Shown here: piece by piece, positions 33,859-42,752 of the stretch | Layout of the letters: the number at the start of each line of letters is the position of its first letter | Numbering within the stretch: position 1 is the first letter of the stretch | Source: Flavobacterium foetidum | GTDB lineage: Bacteria > Bacteroidota > Bacteroidia > Flavobacteriales > Flavobacteriaceae | Reading direction: 5' to 3' | DNA: 64,000 nt | NCBI RefSeq assembly: GCF_004634245.1 | Contig: NZ_SJTF01000014.1 | Coordinates: forward strand, 1 to 64,000 | The notes under the pieces: model-generated | Databases searched by the model: none | Seen by the model: only the letters and a program-made list of their open reading frames with translations | Told to the model about the DNA's origin: nothing | Translations under genes and position numbers: made by a program

Positions 33859-34560
33859 TTATTGTCCGTAATACGAATCTTTTCCGTGTTTGCGGTTGTA
33901 ATGTTTCTTAATTAATGAATCTTTTAATCTTGGTGCGTTTGGGTTGATTTGCAAAGTCAGATAGGCCATTTCTGCCACGACTTCAAGAACCTTACTATTG
34001 TAAACTGCTTTAGCTGCATTTTTTCCCCATGCAAACGGACCGTGATTTCCAATCAAAATCATTTCTACTTCTTCGTATGAAAGATTCTTTTCTTTGAAAC
34101 AATCCAGAATTTGGATTCCAGTGTTGTGTTCGTAGTTTCCTTCAATTAAAGAATCTGCCATTGGCGGTGCACACGGAATATCGGCTGTTAAATGATCTGC
34201 ATGTGTAGTTCCAAAAATTGGAATATCCAACTGCGACTGCGCCCAAGCCACAGAATAGGTCGCGTGCGTATGTGCAACGCCTCCAATATTGGGCCAGTGT
34301 TTGTATAAATAAGCGTGCGTTTTCGTGTCAGACGACGGACGCAAGTTTCCTTCGATAACATTGTTGTCAAAATCAACAATTACGATATCTTCTGGTTTTA
34401 AATCTTCGTAAGGAACACCGCTTGGCTTAATGGCAAAAACACCATTTTTTCTGTCTACGGCACTTACGTTTCCGAAAGTGTACACCACCAAATTCAATGC
34501 ATTCAACTGCATGTTGGCTTCGTAACATTCTTGTTTTAAATCTTTATAAAGAGAACTCAT
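33859..34560 (-). CDS. araD: L-ribulose-5-phosphate 4-epimerase
   Basis: A 233-aa class II aldolase-fold enzyme giving D-xylulose 5-phosphate. The zinc His pair is in THATYSVAWAQ (HTHAT) and the third His in the GNHGPFAWG block. FGTTHADHLT carries the catalytic loop. ATG 34560 is chosen (MSSLYKDLKQ). It overlaps the end of araB by 17 nt, so translation is probably coupled. Confidence 0.96.
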   Translation of the reverse strand: MSSLYKDLKQECYEANMQLNALNLVVYTFGNVSAVDRKNGVFAIKPSGVPYEDLKPEDIVIVDFDNNVIEGNLRPSSDTKTHAYLYKHWPNIGGVAHTHATYSVAWAQSQLDIPIFGTTHADHLTADIPCAPPMADSLIEGNYEHNTGIQILDCFKEKNLSYEEVEMILIGNHGPFAWGKNAAKAVYNSKVLEVVAEMAYLTLQINPNAPRLKDSLIKKHYNRKHGKDSYYGQ

Positions 34561-36235
34561 TTTGAGAAATTTTAATAGTTGGGTCTGCAAAAGCACTTAA
34601 TTGTTCGTAGCCTACAAGAAGTTTGTTGTAAGCTGCTACTTGGTCTAATTGAGGGAAAAATTCTCCGTCAAAATCACTTCCTATTTTCTGGCTTGCTTCG
34701 ATTACGTTTGGATAAATTCCGGCTGCAACGGCTGCATAAATTGCCGCACCCAAAGCAGGAGTTTGGTCTGAAGCTGCAATTTTAATTGGCTTGTTTAAAA
34801 CATTTGCCAAAGTCTGCATGATAAAAGGCGATTTACGAGCCACACCACCAATTCCGATAACGCTGTCGATTTTTACACCTTCTTCTTCAAAACGATCTAC
34901 AATTTTCTTCGCTCCAAAACAAATTGCGTTTACCAAAGCTTTGAAAATGTGAGGCGCTTTTGTTCCTAAAGAAAGGTTCGAAATCGCGCTTTTTACTTCT
35001 TGGTTTGCATCTGGAGTTCTACGTCCGTTAATCCAGTCTAAAGCAATTGGAAGACTTTCTGAAACTGGGATTTTCTCCGCTTCTTTCGTTAACTCCACAA
35101 TTAATATATCGCTGAATTCCTCTCTTAATTGTTCCTTTTGGGCATCATTTAAAGTTGATGAAGAAGCTAATAAATGTTCTGTCGGCCACATCAAAAGTTC
35201 TTTGTACCAAGCCAATAAATCACCAAAAGCAGATTGTCCTGCTTCTAAACCAATAAATCCTGGAATAACAGAACCGTCAACTTGACCACAAATACCACGA
35301 ACGGTTTTTGTTCCGACCTCATCATAAGAACCAACTAGAATATCGCAAGTTGAAGTTCCCATAACGCGAACTAAAGTATTTTCTTCGATTTTTGCTCCAA
35401 CCGCTCCAGAATGCGCATCGAAAGTTCCAACAGCTACAACTGTTTCTGTAGAAAGTCCTAAACGGTCTGCCCATTCTTGGCTTAATTTTCCGGCAACTAA
35501 ATCTGAAGTGTATGTTTCATCGTATAAATTGCCACGAAGTTGTGCCAAATACGGATGTAATTTTTCTAAGAATTCAACTGGTGGTAATCCGTTCCAGTCT
35601 GTGTGCCACATGGCTTTGTGACCCGCTGCGCAACGGCTTCTTTTGAAGGTTTTTAAATCTTTATCTTCAATTAGCAAGTACGTCATTAAATCGCAGTGTT
35701 CCATCCAAGTGTGCGCTGCATTTCGAACGGCTTCATCTTGTCTTGCAATGTGAAGGATTTTTGCCCAAAACCACTCAGACGAATAAATTCCCCCAACGTA
35801 TTTTGTAACGTCTTCTCCGCCCCAGCTTACTGCCAATTCGTTGATTTCGTTGGCTTCGTTTATCGCAGTGTGATCTTTCCATAATACCATCATGGCATTT
35901 GGATTTTCTTCAAACCCTTTTGTCAAAGCCAATGGTGTTCCGTCCTTTGTAACTGGAACCGGAGAAGATCCAGTGGTATCGATACAAATTCCGCGAACCA
36001 ATGACGGATCTACTTTGCTTTCTTTTACAACATTCTGAATCGTGATTTCCAATCCTTCAATATGATCCAAAGGATGCTGACGAAACTGATTGATTGATGC
36101 GTCACAATATTGTTTGTTTTTCCATCTTTTGTAATGAGAAACATCCGATGCCAGCTCCTGCCCATTTTCTGTGTCAATAAGCACCGCTCGAACAGAATCT
36201 GTTCCGTAGTCCAATCCTATTACGTAATTTTTCAT
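34544..36235 (-). CDS. araB: Ribulokinase
   Basis: A 563-aa FGGY-family kinase phosphorylating L-ribulose. It starts YVIGLDYGTDSVRAVLID. The phosphate-side motif is VGTFDAHSGAVGA, and the C-terminal block is VIGIGGVARKSPFIMQTLAN. It has its own upstream region with two AraR-type palindromes and a TATATTTG box at 36261-36268 (minus strand). It therefore likely starts a separate transcript from the GH genes before it. Confidence 0.97.
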   Translation of the reverse strand: MKNYVIGLDYGTDSVRAVLIDTENGQELASDVSHYKRWKNKQYCDASINQFRQHPLDHIEGLEITIQNVVKESKVDPSLVRGICIDTTGSSPVPVTKDGTPLALTKGFEENPNAMMVLWKDHTAINEANEINELAVSWGGEDVTKYVGGIYSSEWFWAKILHIARQDEAVRNAAHTWMEHCDLMTYLLIEDKDLKTFKRSRCAAGHKAMWHTDWNGLPPVEFLEKLHPYLAQLRGNLYDETYTSDLVAGKLSQEWADRLGLSTETVVAVGTFDAHSGAVGAKIEENTLVRVMGTSTCDILVGSYDEVGTKTVRGICGQVDGSVIPGFIGLEAGQSAFGDLLAWYKELLMWPTEHLLASSSTLNDAQKEQLREEFSDILIVELTKEAEKIPVSESLPIALDWINGRRTPDANQEVKSAISNLSLGTKAPHIFKALVNAICFGAKKIVDRFEEEGVKIDSVIGIGGVARKSPFIMQTLANVLNKPIKIAASDQTPALGAAIYAAVAAGIYPNVIEASQKIGSDFDGEFFPQLDQVAAYNKLLVGYEQLSAFADPTIKISQNEFSL

Positions 36236-36284
36236 TCTAAATTTGTTTTTTAAATATTGACAAATATATATATAATTAATCTAT

Positions 36285-36303
36285 AAGTGTATAAAAAACA
36301 CTT
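36285..36303. promoter_or_regulatory. AraR-type palindrome 1 (araB)
   Basis: AAGTGTA-N5-AACACTT. It lies 17 bp upstream of the TATATTTG box of araB and covers the expected -33 area. Confidence 0.65.
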
Positions 36304-36374
36304 AACAAAAACAAGCTTCCAAATTTTTTACAAATAATGCATCAAAAGAAGTATTTTGACGAAAATCCAAATAT

Positions 36375-36393
36375 AAATGTTTGTTTTACATTT
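36375..36393. promoter_or_regulatory. AraR-type palindrome 2 (araB upstream)
   Basis: AAATGTT-N5-TACATTT, same form and spacing as the other six sites, 72 bp further upstream than palindrome 1. Two sites could allow DNA looping. Confidence 0.6.
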
Positions 36394-36549
36394 ATTCTGT
36401 TGCGATTATTTCATTCTAACTATCAAAAGAGCAACAGAATATCTGAAAAAATCCTATTGAAATTTATTTCCATACCGTCTAAACTTACTTTCTCTAGGGC
36501 TGATTTTTGTTGGCTCTGCAATGAATTCTCCTCAATTCTTGTTGAGCAT

Positions 36550-37665
36550 TTAGTTAAATTTGAATATTGGCGTACCATTTTCATCAAATTTTACTTTCAG
36601 CATTCTCGCATGACGATTAGGATCATATAACGGATCTGCAATAATTTCTTTCAACGGCCTTTTGTCTGTTGCAGGCACAACTTTGGGATCACCAACGGCT
36701 TTTTCGTAATCCCTCGCATGATAGATTAGTAAGGGTTCTCCGTTTTCATCTACTGTAAATGAGTTATGTCCTGGCCCATAAATATTTTTTGTTTTATCGG
36801 TTTTTAATACTGGATATCGAGATTTTTTCCAAGAATTTCTGTCTAATAAATCAGCACTTTCATCTGCTTCCATCATTCCCATACTGTAACAAGAACCAGT
36901 GGCGCTTGCCGAAAAAGTAATGTAAATTTTCCCTTTGTTTTTAATAACTGCAGGGCCTTCGTTTACCCAAAAACCTACGCGTTCCCAATCGTAATCTGGA
37001 GTTGTTAGCATGAATTGAACTGTTTTAAGTTTTATGGGCGATTCCATTTCGGCTAGATACAAATTAGAAGCCGCAAACTGCCCGCCTGTTTTTTCTGCCC
37101 AACAGAAATAGCGTTTATTTTTATGCTCAAATACAGTCCCGTCAAGAGAAAAATCGGTAAAACTTTTGGGATCCGCGTCAGCGGCCTGCATTTGCCCAAG
37201 TTCAGTCCACTTGTCATGCAAGGGATCTTGACCTGTACACTCCAAAACATAAGGCCTTAATTTCCAAATATCGTCTTCTTCGCTTGCTGCAAAATACACG
37301 TACCATTTTCCATCCAAATAATGAATTTCAGGAGCCCAAACATGGCGGCTCATTGGTCCGTTTTTATGTTTTTCCCATACTCTAAAGGTTTCAGCATTTT
37401 GAAGTTGGTCAATAGACTTTGCACGTCTTAACTCTATAGCGTCATAGGTTGGTACCGATCCCGTAAAATAGTAATACCCATCTGTATGTTTGTAGATAAA
37501 AGGATCTGCTCTTTGCAACACAATAGGTTTATTTGTTAAAGTTGTTTTTGTAGTAGTCACTTCTTCTTTGGACAGTTCTTTTTCTGCTTTTTTATCTTTG
37601 CAGGAAGAAACACTTACAAAAACAACGGCCGAAAGTGCCCAATTTTTTAATATGTTTATTTGCAT
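36550..37665 (-). CDS. GH43 family lipoprotein (probable alpha-L-arabinofuranosidase)
   Basis: A 371-aa five-bladed propeller hydrolase with a lipoprotein signal (VSVSSC, C22). The catalytic acids are visible: D in QRADPFIYKH, D in FSLDGTVFEH and E in VNEGPAVIKN. HVWAPEIHYLDGKWYVYFA is typical of GH43. The late GPGHNSFTVDENGEPLLIYHAR is present. It probably acts on arabinan side chains or oligosaccharides; the exact subfamily cannot be set by eye. It is the last glycosidase before araB. Confidence 0.88.
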   Translation of the reverse strand: MQINILKNWALSAVVFVSVSSCKDKKAEKELSKEEVTTTKTTLTNKPIVLQRADPFIYKHTDGYYYFTGSVPTYDAIELRRAKSIDQLQNAETFRVWEKHKNGPMSRHVWAPEIHYLDGKWYVYFAASEEDDIWKLRPYVLECTGQDPLHDKWTELGQMQAADADPKSFTDFSLDGTVFEHKNKRYFCWAEKTGGQFAASNLYLAEMESPIKLKTVQFMLTTPDYDWERVGFWVNEGPAVIKNKGKIYITFSASATGSCYSMGMMEADESADLLDRNSWKKSRYPVLKTDKTKNIYGPGHNSFTVDENGEPLLIYHARDYEKAVGDPKVVPATDKRPLKEIIADPLYDPNRHARMLKVKFDENGTPIFKFN

Positions 37666-37747
37666 GTTATAATCGTTTATTTTGAATTTAATTTATTTTT
37701 GAGGAATTCAGACTTTCAGTATTTATTCTATTTTCTAATGTTAAATT

Positions 37748-39727
37748 TCAATTTTTAAAATCAATCCAAACTTTCATTTTTCCAACACCTCGGTTTGACC
37801 ATGAGTAATAGGGAATGGCTTTGAATTTTGAATTTTCAATAACATTAACACCTTGTAATAAGTTCGTTTCTTTTCTCACTTTGAAAGTATCTGAAGCCGA
37901 AATATCAATCTTATCGAAATTGTTTTTATTGTCGATTTCTTCAATTGCATACACTAAAGGACCGTACTCTAAAGAAACTTTGTTTTTGTTCGTTGCTACT
38001 TTAGAATTGGTTTCTACCTCTTGAACTTCCATAGGGAAATTAAGCTCGATTCTGTCACCTTTTTTCCAGTTTCTGGTTACGTTGAAATAACCATTTTCAG
38101 GCTGAATTGCGAATGTTTCTCCGTTTACCGTAATCGATGGTTTTTGGTTTGAAGCTTTTTTATACGCATATAAATCGCCTGGCAAAACTTCATTTCTTGC
38201 CCAGCCCGGAACGCGAAGTTTGATAGTGAATATGGCTTCTTTTTTCGGATTAACCGAGATGCCAACCTTTCCGTTCCAAGGATAAGAAGTTTGTTGCGAA
38301 ATCTGTAAATCGGTTTTTCCTAATTTGAAAGATGCGTCGTTTGAAGCGTATAAATTCACATATAAATCTTTGCTTGTTTTAGAATAAATCAATCCCGGAA
38401 TCGACGGAATAAAACGAATCAAATTGGTTGGACAACAAGAACAGTCAAACCATGCTTGACGTGTACAAGAACCTCTGTTCGATTTATAAACGCCATCTGC
38501 TTCTAAGGCATTTGGATAGAAAAATTGTTTTCCGTCAAGCGAAATACCCGAAATTAGACCGTTGTACATCGTTCTTTCGATAACATCAAAATATTTAGAA
38601 GCTCCATACAAATTATGTAATCTATGATTCCAATATACATCGCCGATTGCTGCACAGGTTTCGTTGTAAGCCGTTAAGTTTGGTAATTCGTAATTTGCAC
38701 CGAAAGCTTCGCCGTCATGTCTCGAACCAATTCCGCCAGTGATATACATTTTTTTGTTGACCATGTTTTCCCACAAATTATTTACGGCATTCTCGTAGGC
38801 TTTGTCTTTCGTCAGCGCAACGATATCGGTCATTCCTGCATACATGTAAACCGCTCTTACGGCATGCCCGACAGCTTCTTTTTGCTCTGTAACTGGAATA
38901 TGATCTTGAGCATATTCGCCGTATAATTTATGATTATTCGGATTTCCTCGATTGTCTAGATAGTATTTGGCGAGTTTCAGATACTCTTCCTTTCCTGTAA
39001 TCTGGTACAACTTCAACAATCCAGTTTCTACAATTTGATGTCCCGGAACTCCTTTTACCTGTCCCGGATTATCACCAAAAGTTCGAACCAGCATATCGGC
39101 AGCTTTAATGGCTATTTCTAGAAAATTGGTTTTTCCTGTTGCTTCATAATGTACAATTGCCGCTTCGATTAAATGTCCCGGATTGTACAGTTCGTGGCTA
39201 ATCTGCAAAGATTCCCAACGTTTTCCTTCAATTACTGGAACCCACGTTGCGGGTGGTTTTGCAGGGTTTATCGTTCTCCAAGTCGTAATATAGCCATCGG
39301 CTTCCTGACCAATTTTTACAATCGCAATCATCGAATCTAGCACTCTCTCCAGTTTCGGATTTGGAGCACTGATTAAAGTATTCGATGCGCCTTCGATTAT
39401 TTTGTAAACATCAGTATCGTCAAAAGGCATATCGCCGCGAACTTTTCCGGTTTTCTTTTTTCCCGCAATTAGAAAGTTCTCAAAACGACCCTCTTCATCA
39501 CATTTTTTGATGGCATATTCGATGGTAATTTCTTGCACTCTTTTGATAATAGGAAGCCAAAACGAATCGGTCAGTTTTACATTTTGAATATTAACCGGCT
39601 CTATTTCGTAGCCCGCTTTTAAGGCAGATGTTTTATTTTGCACCACATCATTTTTGGTTTCTTTACAGGAAGCCAAAACCAGAAGTGACATGAAAATCGT
39701 TAAAATTGGTAAGTTGTATTTCTTCAT
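37748..39727 (-). CDS. GH127 beta-L-arabinofuranosidase-like lipoprotein
   Basis: A 659-aa protein with a lipoprotein signal (LLVLASC). The GH127 core (DUF1680) has NETCAAIGDVYWNHRL, with the Glu/Cys zinc ligands, and CSCCPTNLIRF, whose CC pair holds the zinc-bound catalytic Cys. Also seen: GGIGSRHDGEAFGANYELPN. The C-terminal beta domain is complete. ATG 39727 is selected over an upstream in-frame start. It would remove beta-linked L-arabinofuranose, as found on plant glycoproteins. Confidence 0.92.
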   Translation of the reverse strand: MKKYNLPILTIFMSLLVLASCKETKNDVVQNKTSALKAGYEIEPVNIQNVKLTDSFWLPIIKRVQEITIEYAIKKCDEEGRFENFLIAGKKKTGKVRGDMPFDDTDVYKIIEGASNTLISAPNPKLERVLDSMIAIVKIGQEADGYITTWRTINPAKPPATWVPVIEGKRWESLQISHELYNPGHLIEAAIVHYEATGKTNFLEIAIKAADMLVRTFGDNPGQVKGVPGHQIVETGLLKLYQITGKEEYLKLAKYYLDNRGNPNNHKLYGEYAQDHIPVTEQKEAVGHAVRAVYMYAGMTDIVALTKDKAYENAVNNLWENMVNKKMYITGGIGSRHDGEAFGANYELPNLTAYNETCAAIGDVYWNHRLHNLYGASKYFDVIERTMYNGLISGISLDGKQFFYPNALEADGVYKSNRGSCTRQAWFDCSCCPTNLIRFIPSIPGLIYSKTSKDLYVNLYASNDASFKLGKTDLQISQQTSYPWNGKVGISVNPKKEAIFTIKLRVPGWARNEVLPGDLYAYKKASNQKPSITVNGETFAIQPENGYFNVTRNWKKGDRIELNFPMEVQEVETNSKVATNKNKVSLEYGPLVYAIEEIDNKNNFDKIDISASDTFKVRKETNLLQGVNVIENSKFKAIPYYSWSNRGVGKMKVWIDFKN

Positions 39728-39732
39728 TATTA

Positions 39733-40713
39733 TTATTTTAAAACAGGCCACAAATCGGCATCCCATTGTATTTCTTTTACTATTAATCTTGGCGTTCCAT
39801 TCGATTTCTTTTCATAAGCGTGATAAAACATATAATCTTTTCCGTCGAAAGTATAAGCACTGTTATGACCTACGCCAAAGTAGTTTTCATCACCCTGCAC
39901 TACTAAACTTCCTCCACCTTGATCCAATTGTTTCCCTTCTTTATCCAAATAAGGTCCTGTTACATTTTTTGACCTTCCAACCACAACTTTGTACGTGCTT
40001 TTTTCGCCACGGCAGCATAAATCCCAAGACAGAAATTGGTAGTAATAACCGTTTTTCTTAAAGATAAAAGGAGCTTCAAGCGCACCGTCTCCTGGATCAG
40101 AATCTGCCAATTCGAAAGTCCTTTTACGTTTTGCAATCGTGTGCCATTCCTGCGGTTCTGCAATCGATTTTAAATCGGGATTTAATTTGACCAATTTCAA
40201 TCCTTCCCAAAAAGAACCAAAAGAAAGCCAAGGTGTATTGTTTTCATCAAAAACCAAATTCGGATCAATGGCATTCCACATATCCCTATTAGGTTGTGAC
40301 TGAATAACAATTCCCTGATCGACCCATTTGTAATTTTTGTCTTTTGAATCTAAAGTGGTATTAGTGGCAACACCAATCGCCGAAGTGTTTTTGCCAAAAG
40401 CCGAAACTGAATAATACAGATAATAAGTATTGTTGTGAAATGAAACATCCGGCGCCCAAATATGATTTTTAAAATCGGCAGCAACGCCATCTGCCCAAAT
40501 CGGTTTCTCTTTGAAAACTTGCGGTTCCTTATTCCAATTTTTTAAATCTTTTGAACTGAAAACACTGATTCCTTTTCCTGTGCAGAACAAATAATAGATG
40601 TCTTTTTGTTTGATGACAACTGGATCGTGAACCACAATTTCCTGTGCCATAACCATCGAAGTTAAAAGCATTAGAAAAACCGAAATTGTATATTTTATGT
40701 TTTTGTAAACCAT
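39733..40713 (-). CDS. GH43 secreted endo-arabinanase-like enzyme (A)
   Basis: A 326-aa protein with a signal peptide (MVYKNIKYTISVFLMLLTSM, then VMAQ). Motifs: VVHDPVVIKQKDIYYLF (catalytic D), NAIDPNLVFDENNTPWLSFGSFWEG (pKa-modulating D) and GALEAPFIFKKNGYYYQF (catalytic E). Also DLCCRGEKSTYKVVVGRS. ATG 40713 is chosen; 69 upstream codons are repeat DNA. It resembles the enzyme at 44347-45348, so it is a likely 1,5-alpha-arabinanase paralogue. Confidence 0.9.
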   Translation of the reverse strand: MVYKNIKYTISVFLMLLTSMVMAQEIVVHDPVVIKQKDIYYLFCTGKGISVFSSKDLKNWNKEPQVFKEKPIWADGVAADFKNHIWAPDVSFHNNTYYLYYSVSAFGKNTSAIGVATNTTLDSKDKNYKWVDQGIVIQSQPNRDMWNAIDPNLVFDENNTPWLSFGSFWEGLKLVKLNPDLKSIAEPQEWHTIAKRKRTFELADSDPGDGALEAPFIFKKNGYYYQFLSWDLCCRGEKSTYKVVVGRSKNVTGPYLDKEGKQLDQGGGSLVVQGDENYFGVGHNSAYTFDGKDYMFYHAYEKKSNGTPRLIVKEIQWDADLWPVLK

Positions 40714-41118
40714 ATAAGTGATGTAAGTAAATTTAAGCTTAAACCTCAACGAAAACTTTTTTAGCCCATATAAGTAGTTCAACTGAAACTCCGACTGCGA
40801 CTGAACACTAAAAAAACTGAACACTATCTTTGGCTTTATTTTTTGCCACGAATTGCACCAATTTTCTCGAATTTTTAATTTGTGCGAATTAGTGAAATTT
40901 GTGGTATTTTTTTTAAACACGTAGAATCATAGCATTACTTTGTCTCAAAAAGGCATTTCATTTGTTTGAATTCACATAGCCTATCTATGTGTTCAAATCT
41001 AGATTTGTTTTTTATTCTTCTTACTAATCAAAAAAATCTATGTTTCTATGTGTTTGAATTTTTATTTTCTAGCAGATTTAAAAAATCCTTTTTAATCCTG
41101 TAATCTGTTGCATTTTCT
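40714..41118. repeat. Intergenic region with dispersed repeats
   Basis: A 405-nt gap without a gene. It contains a degenerate copy (40841-40911) of the GCCACGAATTACAC repeat family also found at 58168, 59162 and 62845. A hairpin-forming ACATAG...CTATGTGT segment lies at about 40975-41000. AATCTATGTTTCTATGTG units lie at about 41035-41055. Confidence 0.6.
40841..40911. repeat. Dispersed inverted repeat, degenerate copy D
   Basis: The left arm begins TTTTTGCCACGAATTGCACC. The right arm has AAATTTGTGGTATTTTTT. It is more diverged than the three copies near the fucose genes. Confidence 0.6.
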
Positions 41119-42741
41119 CTAATTCATTTTTTTACCCCAAACAGCCAATCCCGCACTATTGATTCCGGTATAACTCAAAGTGACTTTTCTGGTTGCCGAC
41201 TCCCAATCCCAGGCATCGACTACGTTGCATTTCACTCCGTTTATGGTGGCTATTTTTTTTGCAGGATCGTACGACCAAGTTCCTGTTACATCGCCGCTTA
41301 CTTTTTTGTCTGCTGTTAAATAAATAGTGACTGCTTTCTGCATCGTTTTGTATTGGTAGTTCATCGTAATCTGTTCCCAAGTTCCTACCAGATTTCCTTC
41401 AGCAAAAGTTGTTGTTGGCACGCCTGCATAACGTTCTGGCTCTATTACAGGCCAGCCATCTTCTGTCCATTGAATACCGTGTACGTGACCCATCATGACT
41501 GCATTTGAGACATTGATTCCGGCAACTCCTTCTGGCAAACGTGCCTGAGAAGCATAAAACCACTGTTTGGTAGTTGGATTTTGAAAAACAGCACAATGTG
41601 CAAATCCAACCCAGCCTGTATGATTTTTAAATTGATATGGATGCGTGATCAATGGATAACATTCAGCACCGTTTGTGATACTCATTCCTGTATTTGTCAC
41701 GTAAGGTCCGAGAATGTTTTTCGAACGAGCCACGCGAGTGTTATAAGCTACCGATAATTCGTCATAAGCCAAAAACAAATAATAATATTGTGTGTCTGGA
41801 TTGTAGATAATCTCAGGTCCTTCGAGCGCTTGCCAACGGTTTGTGTTTACATTGCCACGGCCTGCAATTCGAACTCCGTAATCGTCTATCGTTTTTAGTT
41901 TATCTGGTTTTCCTGTTGCTGGATTTAATTTTAAGGCAGCAATTCCGGAATGCCAAGAACCGTAAATTAAATATTGTTCGCCTTCTGGAGTTTCAATAAA
42001 ACTCGGATCAATGGCGTTGAATTTAAAATAAGCATCCCAATCGTTTCCGCCGTTTCGAACATAACTTTTTACACCGTCGGGTTCTGAGCAGACTACCATT
42101 CCTTTATCGACCCAATTGTTAGAAGCCAAATCTGTAGTTTCTGCCAAACCTATGAAAGCACGTTCTGTCCAAGATGTGTTGGTATCGGTTCCTGTGATTG
42201 GATTTGTTACCACAATACTGTAATACATTCTGAAAACATTCCCCACTTTTCGAACGCATGGCGCCCAAAATCCGTAATTTGGATTTGTTATTGGAGGAAG
42301 AGCAGGATTCATTCTCGCTCTTTTATTATTCAAAGAATCTTTTACCCAAGCCGGAACCTGAAGCATCGATGGCCCCATAAACTCCCAGTTGATTAAATCT
42401 TTTGATCTTCTATAGAAAAAATGTCCGTTGCCATCATGTGCATTTCCGTACGAAGCATCGGTTTGATACATATAATAGTATTCTCCCGACTTTTCTACTG
42501 ACGGATCATGCACGTTTGCCAGATTCCATTGTGATCTAGTTGCCCAACTTGCAAATGCAGTATAATTGTCTGCATAGATTGGTCCCGCAAAAGGAGGATT
42601 TACCACTGGAGGCGTCACCGGATCTGGTCCACCAACTTCTGGTGCTGCCGGATCATCTTTTGAACAGCTTATGAATAAAATCGACACTGCAAAAAATCCG
42701 ATGAAAGAAATGATTTTTAAAATGAAATTTTCTTTTTTCAT
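41119..42741 (-). CDS. GH43 lipoprotein endo-arabinanase with C-terminal beta domain (B)
   Basis: A 540-aa protein with a lipoprotein signal (LFISC, C26) and a Pro/Gly linker. The GH43 catalytic domain spans about residues 70-440: LANVHDPSVEKSGEYYYMY (D), FNAIDPSFIETPEGEQYLIYGS (D) and ALEGPEIIYNPDTQYYYLF (E). A C-terminal lipocalin-like beta domain (about 445-540, NLVGTWEQITMNYQYK... GTWSYD) follows, as in the larger two-domain arabinanases. It is probably surface-exposed. Confidence 0.9.
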   Translation of the reverse strand: MKKENFILKIISFIGFFAVSILFISCSKDDPAAPEVGGPDPVTPPVVNPPFAGPIYADNYTAFASWATRSQWNLANVHDPSVEKSGEYYYMYQTDASYGNAHDGNGHFFYRRSKDLINWEFMGPSMLQVPAWVKDSLNNKRARMNPALPPITNPNYGFWAPCVRKVGNVFRMYYSIVVTNPITGTDTNTSWTERAFIGLAETTDLASNNWVDKGMVVCSEPDGVKSYVRNGGNDWDAYFKFNAIDPSFIETPEGEQYLIYGSWHSGIAALKLNPATGKPDKLKTIDDYGVRIAGRGNVNTNRWQALEGPEIIYNPDTQYYYLFLAYDELSVAYNTRVARSKNILGPYVTNTGMSITNGAECYPLITHPYQFKNHTGWVGFAHCAVFQNPTTKQWFYASQARLPEGVAGINVSNAVMMGHVHGIQWTEDGWPVIEPERYAGVPTTTFAEGNLVGTWEQITMNYQYKTMQKAVTIYLTADKKVSGDVTGTWSYDPAKKIATINGVKCNVVDAWDWESATRKVTLSYTGINSAGLAVWGKKMN

Positions 42742-42752
42742 CTGCTTCTATT

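Larger units (their letters stand above)
36236..36549. promoter_or_regulatory. araB upstream region
   Basis: A 314-nt gap with no ORF I trust. It contains a TATATTTG box (36261-36268, minus strand) and two 19-bp palindromes (36285-36303 and 36375-36393). The remainder, next to the GH43 stop, shows nothing recognisable. Confidence 0.6.

Noticed and set aside
40714..40920. 69-residue N-terminal extension of a GH43
   Set aside because: It lies over dispersed-repeat DNA and a clean signal peptide starts at 40713.
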